A stretch of 64,000 nucleotides of DNA from positions 2,441,501-2,505,500 of the forward strand of contig JAKJHU010000062.1 in NCBI GenBank assembly GCA_022316685.1, written 5' to 3'. A model generated the notes under the pieces. The model searched no databases and was not told the origin of the DNA. It worked only from the letters and a program-made list of their open reading frames with translations. Both the position numbers and the translations under genes were made by a program. The DNA is from Progne subis subis. Taxonomy: Eukaryota > Chordata > Aves > Passeriformes > Hirundinidae. The first letter of the stretch is position 1; every line of letters begins with the position of its first letter. Positions 1-11,515 of the stretch are shown in pieces.

Positions 1-1300
1 AAATAACAACAAAAACTGCCAATGCTGGCTTCAAAGGCTTTAGCAACTCACACTGAGCTGCTCTTCCCCAAGGTCTCACCCACCTTGGGTCCATTAACCT
101 GTCTTGCACTCTTGTAAGTAAACCAGTAACATCTTTTAAGGGCTGTGTATTTTCTTTTTATACCCTTATTTGTAGGTATGTTCTCCCTCAAATTCAGTTA
201 AAAAATCACTTGCTTGCCCAGTAAAAAACCCATACTTTTCAAGAACTTACCAGAAGAGTTCCTAAATCAAGTTCTTTGCAATGAGAGATTCACTTTTTTT
301 CCCCCCCATGTATTCTACCCCGTGTTGACCAAATAACTATCACCACAGCAGTAGCACTTGGCACACCTCAAATGTTGTCCTCTACTCAGAAAAAAAAGTC
401 TAAAATAAAATCTCACTGCTGCTTGTTACTTCTCTTTTTTATTTGAAGATTTTCTCCGTGATGGCAGCGTGCACACATTTACACCGCTGCACTAGAATGG
501 GTGACTCCTTATTGCCACTCACAAAAATGAGAAGTTATATTGGAAAGGGCTGCAGCAAAGGGTAACTGCATAATTAGCATTTCTTAGCACTATGTGTTGA
601 AAGGTAAGGTGATGAAGACAGAGGGGAAAAAAAATTATATTCCTATTTTTAATGACAGCTACTTCTGCTAAGTAGAAAAGCCAAAAGTAGGTAAACCCTT
701 TCATATCCAACCTCTAGATTTGTTTCTTCTCCTCTAACAATTGCTCCTTGTCTGCAGGAAATCAGTTTACCACACTGAAAAGATCACCTTCTCCAAGACC
801 TAGCATGATTTCATAAAGCAGGACAAGACAAATGAATTTTTGAATACAGGACATTGAATCTAACCTTCATAACTTTTTTCACTGAGATCACAGTTGCTCC
901 AATGTTCTTTTTCTGTCCTCAGTGGACACCAAGAAAAAATCTTCTCCCAGATGCAACGCTGCAAATAGAGAATAGAAGACACAACCAAGAACTGCTGTCA
1001 TTTCTCTCTAGTTGTCAGTGCTGGAAATCACACAAAATTAGAGGCACAGGTTCTTCATAGTAAGGAGAATAGTGTTTTCCCATGCCCTAAGGAATGACTA
1101 TTTTTGGGGGTGGGGTTTTGTTTTTTTCTAATTTACAGAGATAAAATTATTTAGTGCATTAAGTACTGCACTGCTGGTTAACAGGGACAGCTCCTCAGCT
1201 GAAGGGAATTCTTCCCTTTCCAAGCCTCACTAAGAAACTTTAAGAAATGTACCTAGGAAATGAAAGATCAGCAGTCTGGTGATAAAACAGAGATAAACAG

Positions 1301-1331
1301 AAACAGCTCAGAGGTAAAACGGACTTGATGC
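1301..1331 (+). repeat. Short dispersed direct repeat, copy 1
   Basis: This 31-base segment begins AAACAGCTCAGAG and ends CTTGATGC. It recurs at 3144-3174 with 28 of 31 bases identical. The flanks on both sides do not match. It may be a remnant of an old dispersed repeat or a shared regulatory motif. Confidence 0.5.
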
Positions 1332-3143
1332 TCTGCTACAAAACTCCTGTCTCCATTGGCACCAAGCTCCGCCTGCTCATTTGGAGAGACACCAACCCAG
1401 TGGGATTGCTGAGCTTTAATTTATTAATGGGGCCGAGCTGCCTGGTTCGAGTGCACCTCAGCCACATCCTCTGAACATCTCCTGCTATTCATTGGAAACT
1501 CGCGCTCTGCACTGTGACAAAACCCAGGGAACGTGGCCCTGGAAGGCAGGGACTGCACGGTTATCACGGGCTGAGCAGGGTGGGGCCAGACCACAGCGAG
1601 GAGGAGACCAAAATAGGAGGTTTTATGGTCTGGTGCCACGCTGCCAGGGTCACCAGAGGTGAAGGTGAACGGGAAATGTGTCTGTGTTGTAGCGACCCTG
1701 GCAGCTCCCTTCGGTACACAAGGCCTTGGACGTTTTACTAGGCAATAAAAGAATGTTAAACAGTCCCCTCCTCTCCCTCCTCAAGGTCAGCTCTTGGCTT
1801 CACAACCTCTTGAACCCCATGTAAAAAACTGCACTTTTTTTCCACCATTTCCATGTATTTCATCTAAGTGTGAAAACAGAGTGAAGTGTTTAAATGGCTA
1901 ATAAAGGGCATCTAAGCTCTGGGGAAAAAAAAATAAGACCCAATACATTGTGGTGTACAGCACAGGAGCCCTGGCCTCATTTTTCTGTATGATTTTGGTA
2001 AAATCTCTTCAGCCCTCTGAGCCTGTCTTTTATTTATAAATGGGGCAAAGGACATATTCCCTTCTTTGAAATACGTATGGGAAATGTGCTTGGTGACAGG
2101 TTAGAGGTATTGATCAGAGCCTCTCAGCAAAGATAAGAACTTCAAAGAGAAATGGTGCATTATAACTGGAAGAGTGACAAATATCTAGAATTTCCAACTT
2201 TTCCCTTATCTGTGAGAAGTCTCGTTCGCCAGATGTATTTCCAGACAATAACAATTTTAGTTTTAGAATACCATTACAATAACAACAACAACAAAGTAGA
2301 AATTTCTGAACGTAAGATACTCACTCCCAAGGATCTTAATGAACTTGGAAGATCTTTTTTCCCCCAAGCTTTTCTCATAGAGAAAACTATGTAGCTATGG
2401 TTGCATCTTTTAAGAGAGCAGAACACCATGGCAAATTCTTTGATGTGTGGTGAAATAGAATTTACAAGAATTCCTGTCATCTTGAATATTTTCTAAAGGA
2501 AACAGCAGGAAGAATTATGACTTGAAGAAGATGCTGACATCATCAGCTTTCTCTTTCTTTTGAATTTAAAAACAACAGTGAACAGACACTCTGGGGCCAG
2601 AGTACAACCCCAGCAAGGCCCAGAGCGCTGAACACACAGAATTTGGCCAGAAACATGTCACTGGTCAATGAATGTTTTGGTGGGTTGGTGTGAGTTTCAG
2701 GTATCTAGAAATGCAAAGTTTATATACCAAGCATGCTCGTGTCTCTCTGGCACCAAGGCGGCTTAAAGGAACAGTTGATGATGGCTCTTTTCCACTTTGT
2801 CCCTGTGCTGGAATTTTGTTATTGTCAGAGAACGGTTCAAAACCGTGGAAATTGATTGGGGTATAAACAAAGTTTCAAACTTTGCTGCTGGAATGTGTGT
2901 CTGCCATGACCTGGTCTGAAACCCTAGGTCTGAATATCCCTCAAATCTGGATCCCATCCAGGTCTAAACTCTGTATCGAGCTCCAGGTCAAGCAATGCCA
3001 ATATCTGGATTCACAAGCCAGCAAACATGTAAACTAAACCAAGTTCCAAGTCCAGGTCAGAAAATTTCCACACTCCCCACTTAACCAAGCCCCTCTCTGT
3101 CTGAGCAGCTCTGAAGATTATTTTGCATCGTTGAAGTAGCACA

Positions 3144-3174
3144 AAACAGCTCAGAGATAAAATGGGCTTGATGC
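3144..3174 (+). repeat. Short dispersed direct repeat, copy 2
   Basis: This segment matches 1301-1331 at 28 of 31 bases in the same orientation, about 1.8 kb away. The differences are transitions, as expected of two old copies. Confidence 0.5.
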
Positions 3175-4390
3175 AGGGACTGGGGTCAACAGGTCAGCCC
3201 CCAGTCTTAAGAAAACGTCTCTGGAAGGAGAGCAGAAATGGCAAGCCCTGAAGGAAGTAACCAGTCAAGAAAAGGGCTGGATTGTGGGAACAACCTAAAA
3301 TGGCTTTTCCTTTGGGATCCCAGCTGCAGGGACGTTGCAGGCTGCTCCAGAGGGCTCAGTGTGTTTGGGTCACAGGGCTGCCTTCTGGAAAACAACAGCT
3401 GGAACCAGAGAGGAAGGAGGAACCACAGGGAGGAAGAAGGTCCTAAACATCCTGCTTGTAAACTTTGCAGAGGAAGACAATGCAGTGCAGCTCGGCAGAA
3501 CACAGAAATTCAGGTGGTATTTTCAGAGAACAGCATGTCAGATTAGATTAAAGAAATGAGTTTCACTCTAGGTGTTATCAGTAAAAAAAAAAAAAGAATG
3601 GAGCACTACGTGGGTGGACTGGAAGAAAAGGGGATGGAGAAGAGAACAGTCAAACGTTCTTGGCAGTGCTTAGAAAAGGGGAAAGAAAACTGATATTTCT
3701 TGATAAAGTCTCAGGACTGAGGACGCCTTTGTTTTTTTGCCAAAAAAAAGCTAAATGAAGTAAAGCGGTGTTATCCCTCTGTAATGATAATTTTTTAAAA
3801 ATGCAGAATACCCCATTCACATTCCCACATGCCCTCATGCTGAGTGCTTTCAGAGCCAGTTCTCAGCAAAGAATACATTGGAACGATCTATCTCTGGTAT
3901 GCACCCAAATAAGTTAATAAAGTAGCCCAAAAAATGAGACTTTTCCCATTTGATGCAATCTGAAATATGTAAAATAACCTATTGGAGAAAATGAAAAGAG
4001 AGGAAAGATCACCCTTCACTTTAGATAGTCCATTTAGATTTCCTGAACAAATATTTGAATATTTGCCAGTGTAACTTCTGGATATATTAACTTAGAACAA
4101 GTCATCAAATAAAATTGAGGGACAAAATAATACTCTGTATCATTTTCTTTTAAATTATGTTCCTTGAGAAAGTAAACCTACAGATATATTCACTGACATT
4201 TGACTAGCCAATGCATTTTGAAGATTCAGAATATCACTTCAAATTTAATAGGGTTTTCAACATGTAAAGTGAAAAAGCGTATTTACGTCTTCCCGAGGCA
4301 CAGTATATTGATGGTGTATTAAAAAGAATATACTCAGTTCAAAAAAGGTGTGACACAAAATTGTGGTGCAAAGTTTATGGCTCCACAATT

Positions 4391-4935
4391 GTTGCTTTTT
4401 AATCCTCTTTTTCCTGCCAGAGTCGGGATTAAATGTGCCAGACCGTATTTCTTGCTTGGACTCAGATGTTTATTAATTCTTATCTATATCGCAGTCTAAC
4501 AAACCGTGACTTCTAGCTGACAAGATAAAAAAAAAAAAAAATGGCCCCTATCTGTCTCTCTACCAGGCCTTTTAAGGATAAACTGTCCAATTAAGAAATG
4601 ACACCTAAATTATTTTTACTTTTAACCCAATAACCAACCACCCGTGGCCCACAGTGTGTATTTTTCTACTCAATTACAAAATCCCACCCAGACCCATGAA
4701 GAATAAGGTGAAAAAGAAGGACTCATCCTAAATCCTAAATCCTCCATCTTGTTTTCTACACACATTACTATATTCTAAAACCATAAACTCTAAGTTTTCC
4801 ACCCTGTGATATCACACACTTCTATTCAAACCACACACCCACGATCCCAGTGTTATCATTCAATTTTGGAAGCTCCTTCCAAGGCATCATGTCAAATGCA
4901 GTGTTTTCTTGGGGATCAGTGCCTGTCAGCACAGA
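4391..4935 (-). mobile_element. LTR-like element, family B, copy 1 (minus strand)
   Basis: Read on the minus strand, this segment aligns along its whole length with 51205-51742 on the plus strand, at roughly 85-90% identity by eye with a few small indels. Both copies share a block with TATCACAGGGTGGAAAAC, a TTAAAAGG box in place of a TATA box, and an AATTAATAA polyadenylation-like motif about 100 bases after it. That order of promoter box then poly(A) signal is typical of a retroviral LTR. On this copy an A run at 4528-4541 interrupts the part between the two signals. The outer edge at 4391 is sharp: beyond it the two copies differ. The inner edge near 4935 is vague, because weak similarity continues for perhaps 25 bases. 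No gag, pol or env sequence is next to it, so it is best read as a solo LTR. The exact subfamily needs a repeat library. Confidence 0.75.
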
Positions 4936-5448
4936 AATCCTAAAATTCTCAGGGCCCAGGGTCCCAACACCCAATCACAGCTGATTTTACTTGGGCTCAT
5001 TTCCACAGCCCAACCAGAGGACAAGGTTACATTGCTTGACACCATCAAATCAGATTGCACTGGAGAAACATTAATGAACTTTAAATTTCCATTTTCGTTC
5101 TGGGATGCTGCTGCCATCAGCTGTCCCCCTCAGCTGGTGGGTCTGACCAGCACCACGACCATCCAAATCCTAGAGAGCACCCAGCACCCGTGTCCAAACT
5201 CCAGGGCCTCCAGCAGTGCTCCCTCTGTTAGGAGCTGGGCCAGAGCCCAGTGACAGCCCTTTGTCAGTCTGGATGTGGACAAAGCCCAGAATGCCATCCC
5301 TTCCAGCAGATCCTGGGAATAAGGTAGGTGGTTACCTTCCCAGAAGGAAGGTGATATTTAAAAATTTAAAATATTTAAGAATATCACCCAGAAGGTGATA
5401 TTTTTATTAGAGGCCGAAATGGTAATATGTGGCATTTATAGAGCAGGT

Positions 5449-5467
5449 GATCCTCTAATAGAGGATC
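5449..5467. repeat. Perfect short inverted repeat
   Basis: GATCCTCT and AGAGGATC are exact reverse complements separated by the three bases AAT, so this site can form an 8-bp stem with a 3-base loop. About 60 bases upstream GGTGATATT and AATATCACC form a second, looser inverted pair. Neither is followed by a T run or placed near a gene, so no function is assigned. Confidence 0.6.
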
Positions 5468-6479
5468 CAGAAAACCTTTTGTCATCCTCTGTGGGGAAAC
5501 CCTACATGCAAAGTATTCAATTTTGGAGAACACAGACTGTGTGAAAATAAAAGGGAGGAAATGGTAGGAGGGAATTAATTGCATTGCCCTTCAAAAAATA
5601 AATAAGCAAATAAATAAAATTGTCAAGATGCAAAAGAAGTAACTAATTTAGAAGTAAACCGAGTAAGGTCCTGTAAGGACGCACTGAACACCAAAACACC
5701 ACTCTGTTAAAGCTGGGACGGTAGAAGCTTGAGAACAAAATCTGAGCTGGAAACAAGGCTTTTTTAACTCAAAATAAAACCCCCTCTAGCCAAGTGAGGA
5801 AACCTATGTGTGGGATTTCCACTCAGAAAATGCTGAGTACAGGTACATGTCTGAGATCCACCAGCTCCTCACAGCACAAGCGCACAAAGCTGCCTCCAAG
5901 TGTTCCTTAACAGCTATTGATTCCTGTACCACCCTGCCAGCAGAAAAGCAGGCTCAGAGCTCTCTGTCACTCCCCATGAACACTGCACTCCTTTCTAAAG
6001 GGGCACTCAGCCCCAGAAAAACAGATTTACACAGGGCAGAGCACAGCCCAAGTCACACAAACAGTTCCATGGGGAAGGAGTCCAACCTGCAAAGTAATGA
6101 GAGATAAATGGCACCCCACTGATCCACGCCGTAATTATGACCTTGCATGGGCAAGGAAACACACCTCAAGGACTGCTGCCACTGGGAGATCTTCCCCAAT
6201 GGCTGGGAAAAAAGCCAGACAATCTACTGCCAGCACCGATTCCATGTGGAGCAAAAAAAAAAACCAAAAAAACAAACAAAAAAAACCTCAGTACTTAATT
6301 CCATTGGCCTTTTGCTGCCATTCCCATTAGCTTTCCTAAGATCCAGCTTTAGGACCGCAAGCCCCTTCCTCTGGACAGGATTGTTTTTGTTGTTGTTCAT
6401 CACTAGGCTTCCCAGTCCCCCCGCAGGGGAGAATTTCCACACGCTGGAGATGCTCAGCAAAATGACAGAATTATTCTGA

Positions 6480-6810
6480 GCTCCTGGCAGGGCAGAGGAG
6501 CTGTTTTCAAAGGCACCATGGGCACATTTAACACAGATATTTGGTCGGGCTTAATCAGCTCGCTCGCAGAAGGCTGGCAATCTGCATCACAATTCGTCTT
6601 AATAATTAGAGCAAGGCACCCATTTTTCTGGGAACACAGCAAAATGTCACGGAGCCAGTCACTGGATGAGGAGACGGATGAGAGCCCCGACGCACATTTC
6701 AAAGAGCGTTCAAGAGGATGTGAGGGTCACAAAGATAATTTGCTCCGCAGCTGGGAACAAGAGCTGGTTATCTCAAGTTGTAACAAACTCCACAAATCAG
6801 GTTAAGTAAG
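6480..6810. promoter_or_regulatory. Candidate conserved non-coding element
   Basis: This block is free of the A runs common around it. It carries homeodomain-type cores (CTTAATAATTAGAG near 6599, GCTTAATCAGC near 6549), a local cluster of CpG dinucleotides (CTCGCTCGCAG, GACGCACA, CACGGAG) and few low-complexity bases. A 95-codon frame at 6518-6805 plus covers most of it, but an 82-codon frame runs through half of it on the other strand and no domain is recognisable. Composition like this is common in vertebrate enhancers. The call is inference from base composition and motifs; only alignment with other birds would confirm it. Confidence 0.3.
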
Positions 6811-7839
6811 GGCAGCATTAAAAATAAGCTGAGATAATTCCAGCTGAGCAGTACGCCATAATCTAAGCTTGTCATGACCTCTTGCTTTTTAGAAGAAGAG
6901 CATGCAAACAGAAGATAAGATAAGCTAAAACAAAGCAAATTAAGGTACAAAATACATCTCTGAACAACTGAGCTGGTTTAACTCTGCACTGAAAACGGAG
7001 CTGGACTTCATGTGCCTCTTGGGCATCAAAAGAAGAACCATTTTCTCTGGAGACAGAGTCAGGAAAGGAGATAATTATCCACTACAGACTGGCTGTGTTT
7101 GGAAGAGGAATGGGAAGGATCTAATGATAGCAAAAGACTGCTGGTTGTTATCTCAGCAGTTATTCTGTTTGAATAACAGAAACCAGTATCACTGATGCTT
7201 CTACTGCTTGAGGCAATGCTCACCTCAGTGAGGGCAGTGGGCTGGTAATTGATATTAAAGTCGCTGACTGGTCAAACCACAGCCTGGCAGCTCCAAAAAG
7301 GGCAGCTGCCTCAGCGGGTTCTTCTCCTCCATGTACAGAATTCAGTGCCAAGAGCCCAGAGAACAGTTCTGCTGAGGAAGAGATCTACTGAGACAGTCTG
7401 CAAAGTTCTCTGGAGAGCTGGGAAATGGTGACAAACCCGGGGAAATTAGGGTTGCCACACATCTACAAGTGAAGTCAGGCTCATCAATCTTGTGCTATCA
7501 AAACACTCTCTCAGACGTACAAATCTCTTTGCATGCTTTTATGAAGCTGTTTCAGTGAAGTATGACAAACGCTAGAGAGAATTTAAGGATAACAGCAGGG
7601 ACTAGGTGATGAATTCAGAACGTTCAAAACATCTGTTCAATGTTCACTGAGACCCCATGGAACTCTCTGAGAGGCATTTGGCTGGAGTACAGCTGCAAGC
7701 AACTACCCTGGGAGATCAATAGCATCAGTTAAAGAACTGACGTAGATTTTGTCTCATTTTGCCTCCCCGATATCAAGGAAAACCTTACGGTGTTGCAGGC
7801 AGTACAGGTACAAGCCTTTACAAAGTACATATTTCTATT

Positions 7840-8134
7840 TCATCGTGTCATAATATCTTAGGCTGGCCTGGATTGGAAAGCACCTTAAAGCCCATCCTTT
7901 CCAACCTCCTTGCCATGGGTGGGGACACCTTCCACCAGACCACCCAGCCTGGCCTTGAACACTTCCAGGGGTGGGGCATCCAAGGCTTCTCTGGACCATC
8001 TGTTCCAGGCCCTCACCACCCTCACAGTAAAGATATTTTATGTCCTAATATCTGATCTAAACTTACTCTCTTTCCGGCATTCCTCCTTCTCCCGTCACTA
8101 TGTGCTGTTGTAGTTTTCCTGTAGGCTCCCTTGT
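7840..8134 (-). mobile_element. CR1 LINE 3' fragment (minus strand)
   Basis: On the minus strand this reads as the 3' end of a chicken-repeat-1 (CR1) LINE. It has the landmarks in order: GTAGTGACGGGAGAAGG-like text, GATCAGATATTAGG, TTTACTGTGAGGGTGGTGAG, CTGGAACAGATGGTCCAGAG, a GTTCAAGGCCAGGCTGG block, GGAAGGTGTCCCCACCCATG and finally CTTTAAGGTGCTTTCCAATC. It ends in a decayed version of the short terminal repeat (ATTATGACACGATGA) typical of CR1. The reverse transcriptase part is missing, the usual result of incomplete reverse transcription. The 98-codon plus-strand frame at 7759-8055 is the antisense of this repeat and not a gene. Confidence 0.93.
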
Positions 8135-8891
8135 CATGCTGGAAGACCACAACTAAATCATCACCCATTTGTTTTGCTTTGGTTGGGGTTTGCCTTCAGC
8201 TGACCAAAATTTTTTCTGGCTGGAAGGACACAGTCAGCTGTTGATGTTAGAAAAACCCCTCAGTTCAGCATTTTCTGAGGTTTAACATGTACATTATGAG
8301 AAGCAGCACCTCCAGAACATTCAGCAGCTCTCCCTGCAGAGAGACAAACGTCAAAGCATCAGCACCTGGGTGTTCTTGGAGGTCTCATCCAGCTGAGGAT
8401 CAAACCTTCCTCTTTAAGCTGTAATGAATTTCCCCCTGGACAGAAATGATCTGCAGTTCCACAATTTAATTGAACTGCTACAGTGTCTGGGGACTAAATG
8501 CTGCAGAAATAACTACAGACAAATCAACTACGGGGGTCCCAGTGCATTCTAATTCAGAAGGAAGAGTAAAAAAAGATAAAGAACTACGTAACTGAAATAC
8601 AGAGAAACAAAAGAGTGCTGCTGAGAAAAAGTGGCAGTCAAGCGCTTTACACAGAATTTAGCAATACATATAATTTTTACACTTAAATTGTATTAATATA
8701 TAGTAATAAAATTATGAATTTAGGCACATATGCATACATTTAAATGGCTAGCAAGAGAATTTTGGGAAAATTTCCCACTCATCCTCCCCCCATACGAAGG
8801 TTAATCTAATTCCCAAAAATTTTTCACATATGTCATGTTCATGAAGACTGAAGTACCACTGTGCTTGCAGTATGGTTGAAAAGCTTTGGGG

Positions 8892-8923
<32 letters not shown>

Positions 8924-11199
8924 TTGCTGGGGAGTCAGGTATTTTCCAGCCTTGGGGAAAAACTGGTATTTTATGCAAGCTCTCCAGTGGTGTGTCTATA
9001 ACTGCATCAAAGAAGATGCAATTTAAGCCATTTAATTAATTAACTTATTTATAACCCGTGGCTGTTAAAACGTATGGAGTCATCACGAAGAGCCAGAAGC
9101 ACAGTGTAGCTATGCACAAAGCAAAACTTTGTTAATTCAGCCCAGAGGATACAGAATAACTCCTGTCCCTCTGTGCCCTGACACTGGGTTCTTCTCCAGT
9201 GGTTAAAGAAACACATGGTCATCGTTTCCATGACCTTCAGAACACTTATACAACATCTAATGTGACATAAATGTTTAAAGTCAGATTTATTCCCCATGCA
9301 TCTTAGACTCTGGGCTCTTCTGGAATAACATCCTTAGAAGGAAAAGACTGAAGCTGCATAAAACCCACAATTATTTCTTCTCAAGTACACCCCAGGGAAT
9401 TGCTGAGCAAATCAACCATCCCTGACTCACCTCCACAGACACACACCAAGCTCCTGCCTCCACAAAAAAAAAAAAAAAAAAAGGCAGCAGAACACTCAGT
9501 CAATAAATCACTCAAGCAAGAAACACTTCTTCAGTTTGCATTTGGAATCTCTTTCTTGACATTCAGTCTCTATTTTCCTCTTCCCCTGCTTCACCCCATC
9601 CTGTGAAGGCTCACCTTTCAGACCACATCAGTCTCCTCTTCACTGCTGTTCTCAGATATTTTTGTCTTAATCACCACTTGTGCCAGATTGTTGAGAACGG
9701 TCCTGATCACACAGAGCTCCCACTCCTTTTCCCAGCCTCTGTGGAGAAGGCAGGTTTCCTTTTCTAACAAAAGTCCTCTGTAATTTTAGCCTGAATATGA
9801 GCAGACTTAATTTTCTGCTCCTACAACTGAGGACTCCCTGGAAGGAGAAATGCAATCTTTTCTCTCTGAGTCAGCATGTAATTACATATGGTCCAGACAT
9901 GGCCTGCAGCATCTTCACAGCTATTTTTGTCCCAGAAAAGGATCAGGCTGGACGCAGCATCATATATTCTAAGAAAGAGAAAAGGGTCGAGCCAAAAAAA
10001 CCCACAGAAATAGAAGCCTCTCACTGCCCTGAGCCATAAAAACTGAATGTTTTCTCCATGAAACTGAATGTTAATTCCTTAATCAGCCACAAGCCCAAGT
10101 GCTTCCACCACTGCACTGGAACCAGAGTCCTAAAGAGTTAAGTCTTGTGTTTTCATGGGTGCTGCATTCATAAAAATAAAACAAACCATCCTCTCCCCTC
10201 ACACTGAAATGATTAACCAGAGAGAAGAATGCTTGTATACAAAGCAAAGTACATGTTGTGCTGCTCTTTGATTTCAGCACAGATTTCAAGCAGTTCACAC
10301 TGGGAATAAGGTCTCAAAAGTAAGTCCAAAGATTAATTCTAAAGCTATAACAAGAGATTTCTAAAAGCAAATTGGAAAAATACTTATGGATTGCTTGAAT
10401 TATGAGAACTCCTGTGTTTCCTATATTCTCTTTCATCTAGAAATTTTCCCATCTCCCTCTTCTTCAGCTTTTGCAGTATATTTTCAATTCATAATCAGTC
10501 CTGAAAGGTTACATCCTCCCACGTGTTCTAAAATACTTTTTCAGTTCTTAATACAACTCATTTCAAAAACTGGAGCGGGCCACTGCTACCAAGAACACAA
10601 AATTAACCTACCACCAGTCAGGTGTTCACAGCTGGCACGGCTGGAAAATCATTTTGTTTGTGTGTTTAAGTTACATCCTCACTTAAAACGACAGCGGTGC
10701 AAAATTAAAACAAATCACATTTCTTCCACAGAACAGCTGGGGGTCTGAACAGTTACTGGGGACATTCAGCTGTTGGGAAGACATCTGAGGATTTGACAGC
10801 AGGGACACGTAACTCAGCCCTGGAAAAGCTGATAAGAATGATACATGTACATTGTGGGTCACAATTCACTGCCATCTGGTCAAGCAGCAGTTTCATGAAG
10901 AAATAACCAAATTCTAAGCTGGTGGAGGAAATGCTTCATATCTCATTGCTGCTGCCAGGCTTCCACTGCTCAGAGACTGCCCAGGTGAGGATGGACCTCT
11001 CCTCTCAGGAGGTCCAACTGCTCCTTGGCGGTCTCAGCAGGATCGTGCTTCATCCTGTGCCTTTTCAAATCATCCCCGAAGGTGTTAGCACTCACAGGCC
11101 TGATGGCTCATTGCTATCTCTAGTTCTGTGTTACCCTGGTTTTTATGAGTTTTTTATAGCCTTTTGAATTTTCATAAAATGGAGTCAGATCTTTTAGCT
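8135..11199. other. Unique non-coding stretch with poly(A) tracts
   Basis: No gene is visible. The longest frame is 120 codons (10386-10748 plus) without any domain. There is a 30-base A run at 8892-8921 and a 19-base A run at 9464-9482. The last 280 bases (about 10920-11199) are richer in G and C and could belong to the LTR that follows, but I cannot match them to a known landmark. Confidence 0.55.
8892..8921 (+). repeat. Pure A tract, 30 bases
   Basis: This is an uninterrupted A run of 30 bases flanked by GGGG and GATTGC. No target-site duplication or retrocopied gene is evident upstream, so it is recorded as a homopolymer repeat only. Confidence 0.9.
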
Positions 11200-11515
11200 A
11201 CTGTACAATATTAGGAGCAGTTTCTACCTTTTTCCCACAGATGTAACACAAACAAATCCTTTGTTTTTCATTCTCTGTCCTTTGTTTGCGTATTTCTAAC
11301 CTGAAAACAATTGTAACTGACAGTTGGTCTGGCCACTGAGGCTGAGGGGTGGATAACCCCAAAAGCCAATCTTCAGCCAGACCCACAAATGTATAAAAAG
11401 TAAGAAATAAACAAGGAGGCTCTCTCTGCCCTGACTCAGCTTGAGCTGGAAGGGAGAAGTCTCTGCCCTGCGAAAATCTCTCGTCTTGTGTGACTGCTTT
11501 GCGTGTCAAAGTAAC
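11200..11515 (+). mobile_element. LTR-like element, family C (plus strand)
   Basis: A TATA box (TATAAAAAG at 11392-11400) is followed after a few bases by an AATAAA poly(A) signal at 11406-11411. Downstream is a GC-richer segment running through GACTCAGCTTGAGCTGG and AGAAGTCTCTGCCC to a terminal GTGTCAAAGTAACA. Upstream is GGATAACCCCAAAAGCCAAT with CTTCAGCCAGACCC. This order and wording recall class III (ERVL-type) LTRs of birds, where the TATA box and poly(A) signal lie very close together. No coding part of a provirus flanks it and no second copy is in the window. The left boundary is uncertain: a TGTAACAC start at 11242 is possible, but I could not find a matching target-site duplication. 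The 103-codon minus-strand frame at 11198-11509 is antisense to the repeat. Confidence 0.6.

Larger units (their letters stand above)
1..4390. other. Unique non-coding stretch
   Basis: No gene is visible. Open frames here are at most 102 codons (3238-3546 plus, opposed by a 98-codon frame at 3207-3503 minus). They have no recognisable domain, and the overlapping opposite frames argue for chance. The stretch is AT-rich with short A and T runs, for example 3582-3595. It holds one 31-base imperfect direct repeat (1301-1331 and 3144-3174) reported as a separate entry. I see no CR1 or LTR signature before 4391. Confidence 0.6.
4936..7839. other. Unique non-coding stretch with one enhancer-like block
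   Basis: No gene is visible. The longest frames (114 codons at 4909-5253 plus, 110 codons at 6147-6479 plus) have no domain, and the latter runs through an A/C-rich tract at 6252-6288 that produces a lysine-rich translation. The stretch contains an AT-rich hairpin near 5349-5390, a perfect 8-bp palindrome at 5449-5467 and a candidate conserved block at 6480-6810. Confidence 0.55.

Noticed and set aside
7759..8055. 98-codon plus frame
   Set aside because: It is the antisense of a CR1 LINE 3' end.
11198..11509. 103-codon minus frame
   Set aside because: It is antisense to the family C LTR.
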